In this document: piece by piece, positions 36,785 through 49,129 of the stretch
How the letters are laid out: each line of letters begins with the position of its first letter
Position numbering within the stretch: position 1 is the first letter of the stretch
From: Epiperipatus broadwayi
Lineage: Eukaryota; Onychophora; Udeonychophora; Euonychophora; Peripatidae
Assembly: GCA_028023455.1 (NCBI GenBank)
Contig: JAQFVV010006246.1
Coordinates: forward strand, 6,340,363-6,404,362
Length of the DNA: 64,000 bases
Direction: 5' to 3'
Notes under the pieces: model-generated
Database searches by the model: none
Told to the model about the DNA's origin: nothing
Seen by the model: only the letters and a program-made list of their open reading frames with translations
Made by a program: the position numbers and the translations under genes

Positions 36785-38400
36785 TTAGAAATAACATCAT
36801 GAAATATAGATAACAATTCTATAAAGAATTTTATAATAAAAAAACAAAAAAAGCAAAATAACTGCTACAATTACTATATCTTGTCAATTGCGAAGATTTT
36901 GAATGAAGAAGTGAGACAACCAATTAAAACTATGGAGAAAACAAAAGCTCCTGAAAATGATGGAATTATTATTGACATTTAAAGAAAAGCAGGTGAAGGA
37001 ATAAAAAAAAATTGTTGACAAAGCTATATAACAAGAATCTAAATGATAAAAACATACCAGATGAGTGGAAGAATATAATAAAAATATTAATATTTATGAA
37101 AGGTTAAAAAAACTAGAAATTATAGATCTATCAGTCTTCTGGACTAAATTTTTATCTTATTCATCTGCAGAGAACTTTGGATTCTATCCAGTCAAAAGAG
37201 CAAGTTGGATTTAAATGTGGTTTTAGTTCAATGAATTATATCCCAAGTGCTAAGGAAAGTTATAGAAAGAACCAATAAATAAAGTTCCTCATATGCTTTG
37301 GATATGTAGATTATGAAAAAGCATTTTATTCTATCCAGTGATTAGATTATATAGTGCTACTGAGAAGATTAGCATTAAGAAAGGTTTATAATAGAGTATA
37401 GAATTTTCTTAACGGGATAGATATTAGATATGATTAAAGTGCTCATTAAAAGGAAATATATTTGCTGCTTAGTAGAATACTGAATTAGTGAAGAAGATTC
37501 ATTTGCAGTGTAGATATTTAATTAACAATTATGCAAGAACATGTTTTGTACATTTTCAAAAATTTTTACAGGAGTTTTACAAGAAAGATTTTGTGAGTTA
37601 AAATACGAATTCTAATGTAATAAAAATAAGTGGAAATTATTTAAGTCATCTAGATTTTTGTAGATGATATTACTGTTTTGACAAATAATGCTTTGGAACT
37701 TCGGGAAATGTTGTAAGAGTTATCAGATAAAGGCAAAAAAAAAACAGAACTAAAGATAATTAGTAAAAAGGCTAAAGTAATGTTCAATGAATTTTCTTGG
37801 AAAAAGAAAATACTCTGATAATCATGAATTAGAAGAAATTAATAATTACAAATAACTTGGTAACATTAATACAGATGGAGATATAATGGGTGAAATTAAT
37901 AATAAAACTGAATTTTGATAGAGTGCTTTTGATAAAAATAACTTACTATTAAAAGATTTTTTAAAGATGTGTTTTACTAGTTCTACTTATGAACCTGATA
38001 CTTGGATATTTAACAGAAAAATATAAAGATTTCAGACCACACAATGAAGTATGGAGATATATGTTAGAAATAAAAAGAGATTGTAATATGTGGATGAGAG
38101 AACTAACAAGTATCAATGACATCATTGTAAGAATTAAAAGTTTGAAATGGAACTGGAATAAATATATTTCTAGAAGAGATAATAGATGGACAAATTGAAA
38201 GATCTTAAACTGAATCCCAAAAGAATGTAAAAGATGTAGAAAAAAACTACACATGGGATATATGGATGAAATAAGAAGGTTTACTGTTGTGATGTGAAAA
38301 AAAAATTTAGAAATTAAATAAACTGGATGGAAAAACCCCCATTCTACAGGGAATCAATAATGATGAAAATGATGAATATTTCACATCAAAAAGAAACAAT
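36785..38400 (+). pseudogene. LINE copy A, RT domain and 3' end
   Basis: Resumes colinearity with copy B at ATAACATCATGAAAT. RT blocks in several frames: KTKAPENDGIIIDI (RT motif 0/1), EQVGFKCGFSS at about 37200, GYVDYEKAFYSIQ at about 37295, and LSHLDF followed by a one-base insertion and VDDITV (the FVDD catalytic box) at about 37650. Then a C-terminal region reaches 38180 with ISRRDNRWTN. Many stops. With 32700-34066 it forms one near-full-length LINE cut in two by the 2.7-kb repeat. Confidence 0.82.
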
Positions 38401-39407
38401 TTATGAACATTGTTGACAAATGTATAGACTTGCCTAAATATTTTTGCAGAATTTCTTTTATTATATCTTTTTTAGTGATAATGAAACTTGTATGAATAAG
38501 TTACGTTTCAGGTTATAGTTTTTATTTGGAATTATATTGTTTCTCTTTTATTGAATTTAAGACATTTTTAATTTTGAAGTCAGATACATTATGCACCACT
38601 AACAACATATTATACAGATGATGGGTTCAAGTGAAAAAAGAAAAAGTTGGTATATTAGGAGTCCTATATATATATATAATGATAATCAATTATTTTTGCA
38701 GAACTTTTCAAAGTAAAAAGTCAATGCTCATTCTGAAATGGGTGACTGAAGATATATGCTTTGTGTGTGTTTGAATTCGCATGTTGTTTAAATTACCGAA
38801 GCTTGCAGAACTCAAAATGTTTTTACATGTAGAAAAATGTAATAAAATAAAGAGAGTAACTTTTGGTGTAAGTTTCTTAACAAAATTAAAAATTTATTTT
38901 TGGCTCGAAAAGCTGAGCAGTGAGTCACATTTTAAATTATTTTCTATTCCTCACCAGAAAATCATTGTGAAACCTTTTTTTTTTTAGTTAAAAAAGTAAA
39001 TTTTGAATTATTTCTATGACTACATTTAAAGATTCCTAAGATAATATTATTTCTGTTTGCAACAGTTGATTTTGTTTTGAATAAATCATGGAATCAGTAA
39101 AAGCTGACATTTCACTGATGAACTTATTTTAATTTTTAAATTTAAAATTCGCGATTTACCATCTAAATTACATACAACTATTAATATATGTACAATAATT
39201 TAAAATGATAAATATAGGATTTTGTGCGTATATTGTCTGAAGTTACAAATTTTCTATTACTTAAAAGAAAGTAATTGTTCTAAAGTATTTTTTTAAAAAT
39301 GGAAATTACTACATATTGTCATTATTATTTTTAATAAATTTATTTTTAAGTTCTTGACGTTATAATGCAAATAGCAGTCAAAAATTTGAAAAAACCCCAC
39401 AACAAAC
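38401..39407. other. Unassigned AT-rich sequence
   Basis: No recognisable gene or repeat, apart from poly-T and poly-A tracts. Confidence 0.4.
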
Positions 39408-39560
39408 ATTATAGTTAACTATAATAAATAATATTTCTGTAGTGTGATTTTCACTACATCACTCTCACGCAAGGTAGGAACTGGTTTCTATCCACTTTTA
39501 TCACCTTGTGAAGGGATGTTATCATATACATATGACTAAAGATGTGAAAAAGATCTATGA

Positions 39561-39608
39561 CCCCCAAGATACACATTTCATGCTGAACCAGCACTCATCA
39601 GTTGCCCC
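39561..39608 (-). ncRNA. Type I hammerhead ribozyme, core intact
   Basis: Minus strand: CAA (stem I), core CUGAUGA (39595-39601), stem II GUGCUG-GUU-CAGCAU (39580-39594), GAA (39577-39579), stem III AUG-UG-UAU, cleavage after C at 39568, then UUG. All conserved core bases are present. Stem I next to the core is only three pairs. Confidence 0.82.
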
Positions 39609-39977
39609 AGACTAATCTCTTACAAATATCTTTCACATTGTTCACTATATATCGATAAATTATTACATTTTTATTTACCATTGTCAAACTCACTCCATTC
39701 ACAACTTTGACACCATGCACCTCAGATAAATACAATAATGATTATTACTAATCATTTTATAAACTAGAGATTATCTCTAGCACAGATATAAACTTTAAAC
39801 CTCAGTTAAAGATTAATACATCTGATTTTTTAATTTTAAACATACACTCACATGGAGTTATTCACCTTTCTCTTTTCCATGTGTAATATCTTTATCGATA
39901 TATTAAACAACCTCCATACTTCTCCATTCTTTTTAAATTCATATAAATAAAGATACAATAAAAGACAATTAATTAAC

Positions 39978-40024
39978 CTCCCAAGATGCATTTCGTGCTG
40001 AACCAGCACTCATCAGTTGGCCCA
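39978..40024 (-). ncRNA. Type I hammerhead ribozyme, core intact
   Basis: Minus strand: CCAA (stem I), core CUGAUGA (40010-40016), stem II GUGCUG-GUU-CAGCAC (39995-40009, six Watson-Crick pairs), GAA (39992-39994), stem III AUGCAU (self-complementary, 39986-39991), cleavage after C at 39985, then UUGG. This is the cleanest copy of this family in the window. The palindromic mini stem III suggests dimeric cleavage, as in other minimal type I hammerheads. Confidence 0.87.
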
Positions 40025-40214
40025 GATCACTATCTCTCATATATATCTCTATTATATGAAGAGTAATTATCTACAATAAATTGTTACATTTTTATTTACC
40101 ATTGTCTAACTCACAACTTTGACACCATCCACCTCAGATAAATACAATAATCATTTTCTAAACTGGAGATTATCTCTAGCACAGATATAATAAAGATATA
40201 TGAGATAGTGCCCT

Positions 40215-40260
40215 GGGCCAACTGATGAGTGCTGGTTCAATACAAAATGCATCTTGGGGG
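40215..40260 (+). ncRNA. Type I hammerhead motif, G12 mutated
   Basis: CCAA (40218-40221), core CUGAUGA (40222-40228), stem II GUGCUG/CAAUAC with one mismatch, AAA in place of GAA (G12 to A at 40244), stem III AUGCAU (40247-40252), C40253, then UUGG (40254-40257). Probably inactive because of the G12 change and weak stem II. Confidence 0.72.
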
Positions 40261-40617
40261 TCAATTGTCTTTTATTGTATCTTTATTTATATGAATTTAA
40301 AAAGAATAAGGAAATATGAAGTCGTTTAATATGTCTATATAGATAATAAATTATTACAGTTTAATTGATGTGTCAAATGTGCTGCTTTGATAACTCTGTC
40401 TCAAACCACTTAAATGGAAGTATATTAATAATTTTTATTAATTATTAATTAGACTGGAAATTATCCAATAAAGAATAAAATTTCTGTAGTGTAATTTTCA
40501 TTGCACCAATATATTGCAAGAAAGTAGTGTAGTGAAAATTACACTACAGAAATATTATTCATTATTGGACAATCTAGTCTAATGAATGACTAATAACAAT
40601 TAATATTACAGTTAACT

Positions 40618-43600
40618 CTTCTTAAAATAGCACATAATTACTTCTTACTGAAGCTATGCTTAGTCAATAATAACAAGTAATGGAACCACTAGAAAAACTG
40701 CACAGATTATTCAATGACTGATATCAATTCATAAATTGCATGTTTTCCAAGAAGTTCAATGACACAGATGTATTCATCTAGAAGATATCAACATATCACA
40801 CTCATGTCTTTGGTAATCAATATTACAAGATAATGTAAAAATAATTAATAATAGCATAACAATTATTATCAAGATATATGCATTGCCAATAAAATAATAA
40901 ATAACAATGTATAATTATTGTTCATATAAAAGCTATTTTTCATAACCTTATGCTATGTCAGTCCTAGTGATTATGATAAGAAAAGTTATTTATTTTTTGG
41001 TAGATTATATCAGAGTAAATTTGAGTATTTTTAAAGTTATCAACCCCAGATTAACCATTTCCAAAAAAAAAGTATAGGGTAACTATTCTATGGTCTGTAT
41101 GGTCTTTGATACAAATGCCATTTGGTGATAAATCCAAAATCATATGCTAGACAAAAAAATGAAAAGATAAAGTGAAAATATCAATATTTTATAACTTTCT
41201 TTTAATAAAAAATCCAATAAATGAATATAGAAAAAAAAAGAATGTACATATGTATTTATAAAATGAATGTGCATGATTCTGCTACCATCATAATCACACA
41301 TGTAGATCAAAGGTATCACTAGATTCTTTAGCATTTAAATATTTTTTGGGATCTAAATATTGAGAGTATATAAAATTTTACATATATATGGTATAAGATT
41401 GTACATCAGCTATCTATATTTAATTTGACTTTTATTTCATATTAAGTTTTTTAAATAAATGATTACAATAAAATTATTTTTCTTTGCTTTATTTCTTGAA
41501 AATATACTATTAAACAATATTTAAATGCTTTACTAACACTTTTATTTTATTTACATTTAAGTTTAGTAAACAGCACTAAAAACAAATCAACAAATTAAAA
41601 CCAGGAAGCAGACTTGATAATTAACACCCCAAATAAAAATAAGAATAAATTTTGGTGATATAATAAATTGGAATAACTCAACTACTCCTAATAGTCATGA
41701 TTTTAAAAAAAATTTCCTAACCCAAAGCAAAGATTCGGAAAATGGCTATTTTACTCTGAAATGAAATTTTTATTTGCTTTATGTTCTTTGCATTCACAAG
41801 TAAGCAATATAGTGAGATCACTATATTCACTGACTCATTCACCTACAATTTTAAAAAAAAGTTAAATGATTTAAATAAAAGAAAGTAGGTAGAACACAAA
41901 ATTTTAATTTTCTAAATTTTAATTCACATCCCAATTGTATTATGTTACAACAGCAACATTATATTGCATAACAAAAAAATAGTCGTATAATTCTTCACAA
42001 ATAGGCAATTAAAATTTACCTTAGAATAAATGAAGCAAGCTAAAATAACTAATTTTTTTTTATAAAAAAAACTTTTGCATATTTTTTTTGTATATCCTAC
42101 CAGAAAATGAGAAAAAATAATTCCTTTATAAAATATTCCTTGTAAAGGACAAAACAATATTTGAGGATATTTGGAAACATTTATCATCATTAATTTTCAT
42201 CATAAGAATAATAATAAAAAGGTTAGTAATTTTACTTTTGATTACTTCATTTATATTTTGTCTTATTGTATGCAATATATAATGCGTTCTTTTATGTACA
42301 ATCTTTTCTTTTAAAATATGTGATAAAAACAGATTTATAAATGTTTCTAAATATTCTGTAGTTTTTATTAAATGTTGCAATTTATATATATACTCTTATG
42401 ATAGTTAATGTTTTGGTTAATTATTTTAGTTGATGTCTTAATATGTTGTATAACTTTAATTAATTTATATTATAAGTTCAGTACTTTTGTACTGTACAGA
42501 ATACATATATATCTATAGAATATATACATTTCCATGGAAAGTTTTGGAATCAAGAACCATGAATTTGTAGTCAGAATATTAGATTTAATAAAGAGAAACA
42601 TTTCTCAAAAAATGATCATAAATTGAATATAAAATACTTAAATACTTGTAAAATATTTAAGAAGCATATTAAAATGAAGAATTCAAAATAGTTATGCTAT
42701 ACACTTTACCCAATGCTAAAAAATCTAATGGCAATAAAAAACAAAAGAATATTTAAGTGCAGATATACAGAACTAATTTATTCTATTGTTAGCATCTAAA
42801 GTGCAAAATAAAATAATAGATGAAAAAAAAAAAGGGAATATTTTAATATTATATTTGATATCTCATCTGATAAATCCTACAACAATTTTGCTAAAATCAA
42901 TGATTAAATTATTAGATTAAAAAAAAAACAACAATTTGTTGTTAGAAATGAAAAGATTAGAAAAGATGTAGTAAAACAAATTTTAAGTACATTAATAAAA
43001 AAAAAAAACAGCTTAGACTTTAAAAATGTAAGAGATCTAAAGTACAATAATAGTGCTGATATAGCTGGAGTTTACCATATATTTCTTAATGTAGATAGAA
43101 TGCATGAAACAAGAAGCAGCATCAAAATGACATTTTTTAAAATTATATGTTAATCTTAAGAGATAGAGAAATTCTCTGTGGTATTAAATGCACTTTATCT
43201 ATAAATTAATGAGAAATATTTTTTTAAAAAAATAAATAAATCATGACCTTCTTGTGGAGATGAGTACAGCAAGAGTCAAACCATTATAGGCAATTTTATT
43301 GTATACATTGACTCTTTCATATTTCTGTTTGATAATGTGTGATAAAATATTAACTCACATTAAGTAAGCAAATACAATATAAAAATAATTGCAAATTTAT
43401 TAAAACATTTATTATATTCTATAAAACAATTAAGAAATAATGAAGGATTCAAAAATATGTATCCTTAATCAATAACATTTTTTAAAAGAAGTAAAATTAT
43501 TTCTGTTCCACAAAATAAAATAATAAAAAAAAATTAAAATGTTTAAAAAGACAACAGAAAAAACAAACAAACAAAAAACACATTTTATGAAGGTGATTTG

Positions 43601-44350
43601 ATTATCAGCTAGATGACTAATTATAAACTCTGGAAAAAAATGTCTTTGCCTGATTTTTTTCATTAGATAAATTAAAAAAAATGTTCAGTAGTTGATTTTT
43701 CTTTAGAATATGAGATAAATCAAGTTTATTAATTTGCAAAATGAAGAAGAATGTTTTAAATACCAAAATCAAGACCTTTTATTAATTATTAAACAAAGTA
43801 TATCAGGAGAATATTTTGAAAGGCATAGTAAAATGATACTTTGATGAGTTACATAATATTGTAATCACTTTATGAATTTATATTAAATGCATAATTTACT
43901 AAATTGAAGCTAATTAAAAATTGTGTATAAAGCAACATTGTTTTAGTACTCTTTAAGTTTTGTTAAGTAATAAGTGATTCATTTCTAATAATAAAATTTT
44001 GATGCAACTATAAATGAGTTTTCTAATTTAAAAGCCAGAAAAATAAAACTCATTTAAAATGGTTGATATACATCTTACATAGCTAGTATAATTTAATGTA
44101 ATGTTATATTTTATGGCATGATATTTCTGTATAGTATTTTTATATTTCTTATTCTTATAATGAAAAAAAAATCACAGTACATGTATAATTTAAATTAAAA
44201 TCCATTCTAAATTACTTATTAAATGTTTATTTTATAATATATTTTCATTTTTATATAATACAGCATATCTATATTTCTATCACATATATATCTGTAAACT
44301 ACATATATAAATATTATTTTAATAAAGATTATATTTACATATATGTATAA
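40618..44350. other. Unassigned AT-rich sequence
   Basis: Contains a diverged piece of the 25-kb repeat at about 41250-41380 and many A/T tracts. A possible GVYHI string with a Penelope-like lead near 43010-43110 is too weak to call. Confidence 0.4.
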
Positions 44351-44354
44351 TCAT

Positions 44355-47300
44355 GTGGTGGCTGCAGAGAGAAAATTGCTTTTAATTGAAAGGAGACCCT
44401 TTGATTCCTCTTGGAGACTTAAAGGAATTGAGCAAGGCAATTTCCTAATGTCCATACCATACATTCTTGTTGTTGCAGCTTTTATTACTAGGTGATTATT
44501 CATATAGTAAACAAACATGGATGGGGTGCTCAGCAAAGTGCATTAGCCAGTGTGGTGAGTTTATTACCTTTTTACCTCTGAGTTTAAAATCAAAACAGCT
44601 AAGTTTTCTTAAAGGCAGAATGAATGTCAGTGTGAATGGATTTTTTTCTAATAAATATTTACAATCATGACAGACAAAAAAAATCTTGGCCCTTATTGCT
44701 AGGAAGCTGTAAAATTTCCAGCCAAGGCAGTGGTTGGTGGCAGAAGGTGCTAGATATCTCATGATTGTGGATCCAGGCAGCTATTTGATGGCAACCTTTC
44801 ATTTGGGTACTTACAACTGTGAAACACTTTCAAGTGAAGAAAGATTTCAATAATTGGAAAAATAACTATTTGAAATTTAATGAGACATTATTGGACTTTA
44901 TGAAGTTGGAAAAAATGATAAAGAGATGATTTAAAAAGTGAACATGTACTATACTACCAAGGCACAAACATTGGAAGTACAAGTGGAATAGGATTCATTG
45001 TAAATTAAAAGTGGAAGAACAACAATGTGGAGATTGGTGGTGTGATCAGACAGTGGCAAGATTACTTATTCAACTTAATAGCAGATATCAAATGCAGATA
45101 ATTCAGATTAATGCCCCAACAAGTTGTCATTGTGATGAAGAAGTAGAGGATTTTTATATGGATGTACAAAAGTCTTTTGATCAGATCAAACAAAATTTTA
45201 AAATTGTTATGGAACTTTAATGCTAGAATTGGTAAACAATTGAAAGATGAAAGTGCTGTAGATAAATATGGTTATGGTAATAAAAATGAAAAAAACCCCA
45301 CAGACTTATGGAGTTTTAAGAAAAAGAAACCCTTACATTATAAATTCCTTTTTTGAAAAAAATGTTAAATGGAAGTGGATATGGAAGCATCTGAATGAAG
45401 GTACAGCAGAATTACATTACATTTTGATTAACAGGAAGTATGTATTTCAAGACTGCAATGTTCTTAATAAATTCAACAAAGGAAGTGATCATCGATTAGA
45501 AATGTAATGCAAAACTAGAAAGACAAAAATTATTAAAAAAAAGAATTCACAGTTGATAATCCTAATCTTCGAAAACATCCCAATGAACTTAACTTAGAAC
45601 TTGCAAATTGTTTTCAAACATTAATAGATTTTGAACATGATTTAGATTTGAACAAAATCAATAAGAAGATAACTGATACAAAAAAGCAGCATTTGACCAG
45701 TAAAATCTCTACTGAGACTAGATAATTTATGAAGAAAAGAAGAAATTTGCAACTATATAAAAATAATGCATTAAGAAGGATTGAATATCTTGACTTTTGT
45801 AAAATGGTGCAAAAAAGAATTGATGATACAAGAAAATATAATTGTGAACTAGTAAGGAAAGTTATAGAAGAGAATAAAAGCTCAAACAACATTTTGATAT
45901 TGGTAGGAAACTAAAAAAGATGGAACTATTACTAAAAAAAAAAAAAGATATCATCATGAAATGTGCAGATGAGTTCTATCAGAATTATATAGCAATAAAA
46001 ACAAGGAAAAATATCTCCTACAACTATTATATCTTTTGAATTGCACAGAATTTTTAAATAAAGAAATGAGATATGCAATTAAATTTATGAAGAAGAGAAA
46101 ATCTCCAGGTAATGATGAAATTATAATCAATATCTTAAAAGAAGTAGATGAAAAAATAGAAAATGTTTTTGGCAAGATTATATACCAAATTTTTAATGAT
46201 AAAGATGTAACAGATGATTGAAAGAATGCAGTATTAATATTTAAAAAAAGGTGATAAAAATATTAGAAATTACAGACATATCAGTCTTTTATCAGTTCTA
46301 TACAAAATTTTTACCAAAAAAATTCCAACTCGCTTACAGCAAACTTAACCAACAAAAAGAACAAGCTGGATTTAAAAGTGATTTTAGTATAACATATCAC
46401 ATCCAAGTATTGAAAGAAGTTATATAAATGACCAATGAATATGAATTACCATTATGCTGTAGACTATGAAAATATTTTTGACTCTATAACAATTTCTTCA
46501 GTGATTAAAGCATTGGACCATTAAGGTATAAACCCAGGATATTGTCATACTCTGAAGACTATTTATAAAAATGCAATTTGTGATAATTAAATTACATATG
46601 AGAAAGATTAGCATTGAGAGGGATCTAGAACAGGGTGATTCCATATCTCCAAAACTTTTTACAATATTGCTACAAGAAGAATTTTGTGGATTAAAAATGG
46701 AAAGATGTCTTGCATTGGTGGTCGAGAGGTCAGTGCGATTGCCTTGCACTAGCAGGCAGTTGCCCAGGTTGCGGGTTCCGTCCCGGCCGATACTATGACA
46801 CTTAAAAAAAAATGGAAAGATAAGGAAATAAAAGTAAATGGAGATTATTTAAGTCATCTAGATTTTGTAGATGATGCAGTTATTTTAAATAATGTTTTAG
46901 ACCCTCAGGAAATATTGTAAAAGTTATCAGATGAAAATAAAAAAGTAGACTTAAAGACAAATGTTAAAAAACTATAATAATGTTCAATGGATTGCCTCAA
47001 AAAAAAAAAAAAAAAAAGGAAAGAAAACAAAGATTGATAATGATGATTTAGAAGAAGTTAATAACTACAAAGACGTTAGTAAGATTATTAGTACAGATGA
47101 AAATATAATTAATGAAATTAATCATAGATTTAAACTTGGTTAGATGCTTTTGATAAAAATAACTTAATATTAAAAGAAAGTATGCCTATGTATTTGAAAA
47201 AGATTTTTAATACATCATGTTACCAATTCTTATTTAGAGATCTGAGACTTGAACACTTAACAAAAGAGCAATACAGTAACTTCAGACCACTTAAAAAAGT

Positions 47301-47660
47301 ATGGAGAGATGCATGTTAGGAGTAACAAGAAGAGATAAAAAACGAAATACATGGATGAGAGAACAAACAACTATTACTGATATCATTGAAAAATTAAAAG
47401 TTTAAAGTAGAGTTAGGATGGACTTATTGTAGAAAAGATGATAATAGATGGACAGTTGAAATATTAAACTGAATTCCAAGAGTTGTAAAAGACCTAGAAA
47501 GAGATCACATGTGAGATGGATGGGTGAAATAAGAAAGGGTACTGGAGTGATGTGGAGAAGAGACTGGAGATCAGAAAAGAGGGATTGAATTTGAAAAGAA
47601 CTTCAATCTTTCAATTAATGGATTGATGAGGAATCATGGGGAAGGAAATTAATCTTCAAA
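44355..47660 (+). pseudogene. LINE copy B, near full length, RTE-like endonuclease-RT
   Basis: The most complete LINE here, about 3.2 kb without its SINE insertion. The 5' UTR starts near 44355 (shared with copy C at 62328-62472). Endonuclease: VARLLIQLNSRYQMQIIQIN, then APTSCHCDEEVEDFY (about 45050-45160), then LNEGTAELHYILINRKYV and GSDHRLEM (about 45390-45505). RT: MRYAIKFMKKRKSPGNDE (46065-46110), QEQAGFKSDFS-like block near 46350, DYEN..FDS at about 46460, QGDSISPKLFTILLQEEFCG (46630-46690), then after the SINE LSHLDFVDDAVI with FVDD intact (46864-46875). The C-terminal region ends with an RNTWMREQTT-like block and MGEIRKGTGVMWRRDWR. Several frameshifts and stops. APE-type LINE; assignment to RTE is by motif resemblance only. 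Confidence 0.88.
46707..46807 (+). mobile_element. tRNA-like SINE inserted in LINE copy B
   Basis: Starts GTCTTGCATTGGTGGTCGAG (A-box-like TGGTGGTCGAGAGG), with a B-box-like GCGGGTTCCGTCCC near 46771-46784, and ends GACACTT plus an A tail. Flanked by 14-bp direct repeats AAAAATGGAAAGAT at 46693-46706 and 46808-46821, a perfect target-site duplication. It interrupts the LINE RT a short way before its FVDD box. It is close to the copy at 49024. An RNA polymerase III promoter is inferred from the boxes. The tRNA of origin was not identified. Confidence 0.88.
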
Positions 47661-48352
47661 CATGCACTATTAGATTAATATTAAATTCCTTCCACATGAT
47701 ACCATTTTAGTAATTGGCCATAAGCAATAAAAAAAACGTAGACCTCAAGCATTATTCATATTTATAATCTGTATAAAAATAATAAAAAAAAAACCCTTCA
47801 TTTTAAAATGAAACAGGAGTCCTAATATCAATTTCTTGGGGGAAAAAATCTCGAATGTTGATAAGAGCGTTCAAGCATGAAAAAAAATAAAAAAGAATGT
47901 TACTAAAATAAATATTACAAAAAACAAACAAAAAAAAACACTAGAATATTCAAAATGATATTTTACAAATAGAAATACTAGTAATAATATTCAGCTGAAT
48001 TAAAAAAAAAACTTTTATTGTCTGTCAATCGCAGAACACAAAATTAACTTTCCTAACTTCTGCTAATTGTGATAAAATACTTGCAACTAAGAATTAGCAA
48101 TATGATGACAATAACATTAACATTTATATTAAGCTTAATAATTACTGGATATGATCAATTTTGCTAGAAAACCAGAAATGTTCTATTATTATTATTGATT
48201 CATTTGTTTGATTTAAAAACAGACAAACTCTTGTTTATAAGACTGATATATTCTAACTATTTGTACTTATCTAAAGAACTAATCTCAATAATTCTATAGA
48301 CTTTGTCTCTAGCACCTATTAAATATTTTATAGCTATTATCATATATATATA
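47661..48352. other. Unassigned AT-rich sequence
   Basis: Homopolymer-rich with no recognisable feature; ends in the (AT)n run where the mariner is inserted. Confidence 0.45.
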
Positions 48353-48639
48353 TGAGGGGAGACCCAAAAATAACCAGAATTTTGTTAATAAAAGTTGCAT
48401 TTATTTTTAGATGTAGCAAATTGAATCCCTTGCTAAGTGTAGCCTATTTAATGCAATGCAACAGTGTAAACGTGTATTTCACTTTTCGAAGTAGCCTGAA
48501 GAACTGCCAAAAGTGATGCCTTTTAACACCTGCCACAAAAAAAAAAAAAAAGGGAGAACAAAAAGAACTTGCACAAAATGATATCAAATGAATATGGTTA
48601 ATGGACAAGTTGGGTCATGCTGAAATTAATTAAAAATTG

Positions 48640-48930
48640 TTTCACACTCAAGGGATGCACTCCTCACTTTGCCATAAAATGAGACTGCATCATGTAAAAG
48701 TTTCAGAATTTATAGGTTTTAAATATCTGATCATTACAAACAAATTCTGAGTGAACAATGCTGTTTGTATCCACAAAAAAAAACAAAACATTAGCATCAT
48801 CTTGACATTGGACTTCACTTATCACACTTTTTTGGGGATGTATTGAATTTGACACTTTCATTAAATCACAAGTAAACTTGTGCTTTCCCCAGAGCAATTT
48901 GCTTGACTGTTTTTCCCTGCCATTTCCCAT
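48640..48930 (-). pseudogene. Mariner transposase remnant
   Basis: A 75-codon minus-strand frame (48703-48930) contains REKQSSKLLWGK followed by DDANVLFFFVDTNSIVHSEFV. This corresponds to the mariner catalytic segment around the second Asp (family pattern FFD-x-x-G-x-VH-x-EFV). Family features before and after are lost, and a poly-A tract replaces some codons. It is inactive. In intact relatives the enzyme cuts at TA-flanked inverted repeats. Confidence 0.65.
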
Positions 48931-49023
48931 AAAACAAAATAGAATTTTACATTGTTACAATTTTTCAGCCATAACAAAAATTGACAAATATGCAAAATTG
49001 AATGTACAAAAAATGTCCTTTAT

Positions 49024-49129
49024 GTCTTGCATTGGTGGTTGAGAGTTCAGCGCGACTGCCTTGCACTTGCAGGCAGTTGCCTGGATTGGGGTTCGTGTCC
49101 CGGCCGATGCTATGACACTTAAAAAAAAA
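49024..49129 (+). mobile_element. tRNA-like SINE inserted in the mariner
   Basis: Same SINE as at 46707: GTCTTGCATTGGTGGTTGAG start, B box GGGGTTCGTGTCCC (close to GGTTCRANYCC) at about 49089-49102, GACACTT and nine A at the end. Flanked by GTCCTTTAT at 49015-49023 and 49130-49138 (9-bp target-site duplication). Both SINEs share sense and length. Confidence 0.88.

Larger units (their letters stand above)
39421..40604. mobile_element. Hammerhead-ribozyme array 2 (inverted multimer, non-autonomous)
   Basis: A 1184-bp insertion flanked by ATTATAGTTAACT (39408-39420) and ATTACAGTTAACT (40605-40617): a 13-bp target-site duplication with one mismatch. Two minus-oriented monomers (hammerheads at 39561-39608 and 39978-40024) meet a plus-oriented monomer (hammerhead 40215-40260) in a palindrome centred near 40.1 kb. 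Beyond 40340 is a minus-type fragment ending in a small palindrome CTGTAGTGTAATTTTCA / its inverse. The right end (AATGAATGACTAATAA) is shared with array 1. There is no ORF. Cleavage at both minus-strand hammerheads would release a 417-nt RNA (39568-39984), the size range known for metazoan retrozyme circles. Inference: same family as array 1, less decayed. Confidence 0.8.

Noticed and set aside
42930-43130. Third Penelope remnant (NNSADIAGVYHI string)
   Set aside because: Only one GVY-like string without a following YIG strand or Glu helix; insufficient.
46707-46807. Functional tRNA gene
   Set aside because: Only A- and B-box-like parts, an A tail and target duplications; no cloverleaf that I can close. 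It is a SINE.
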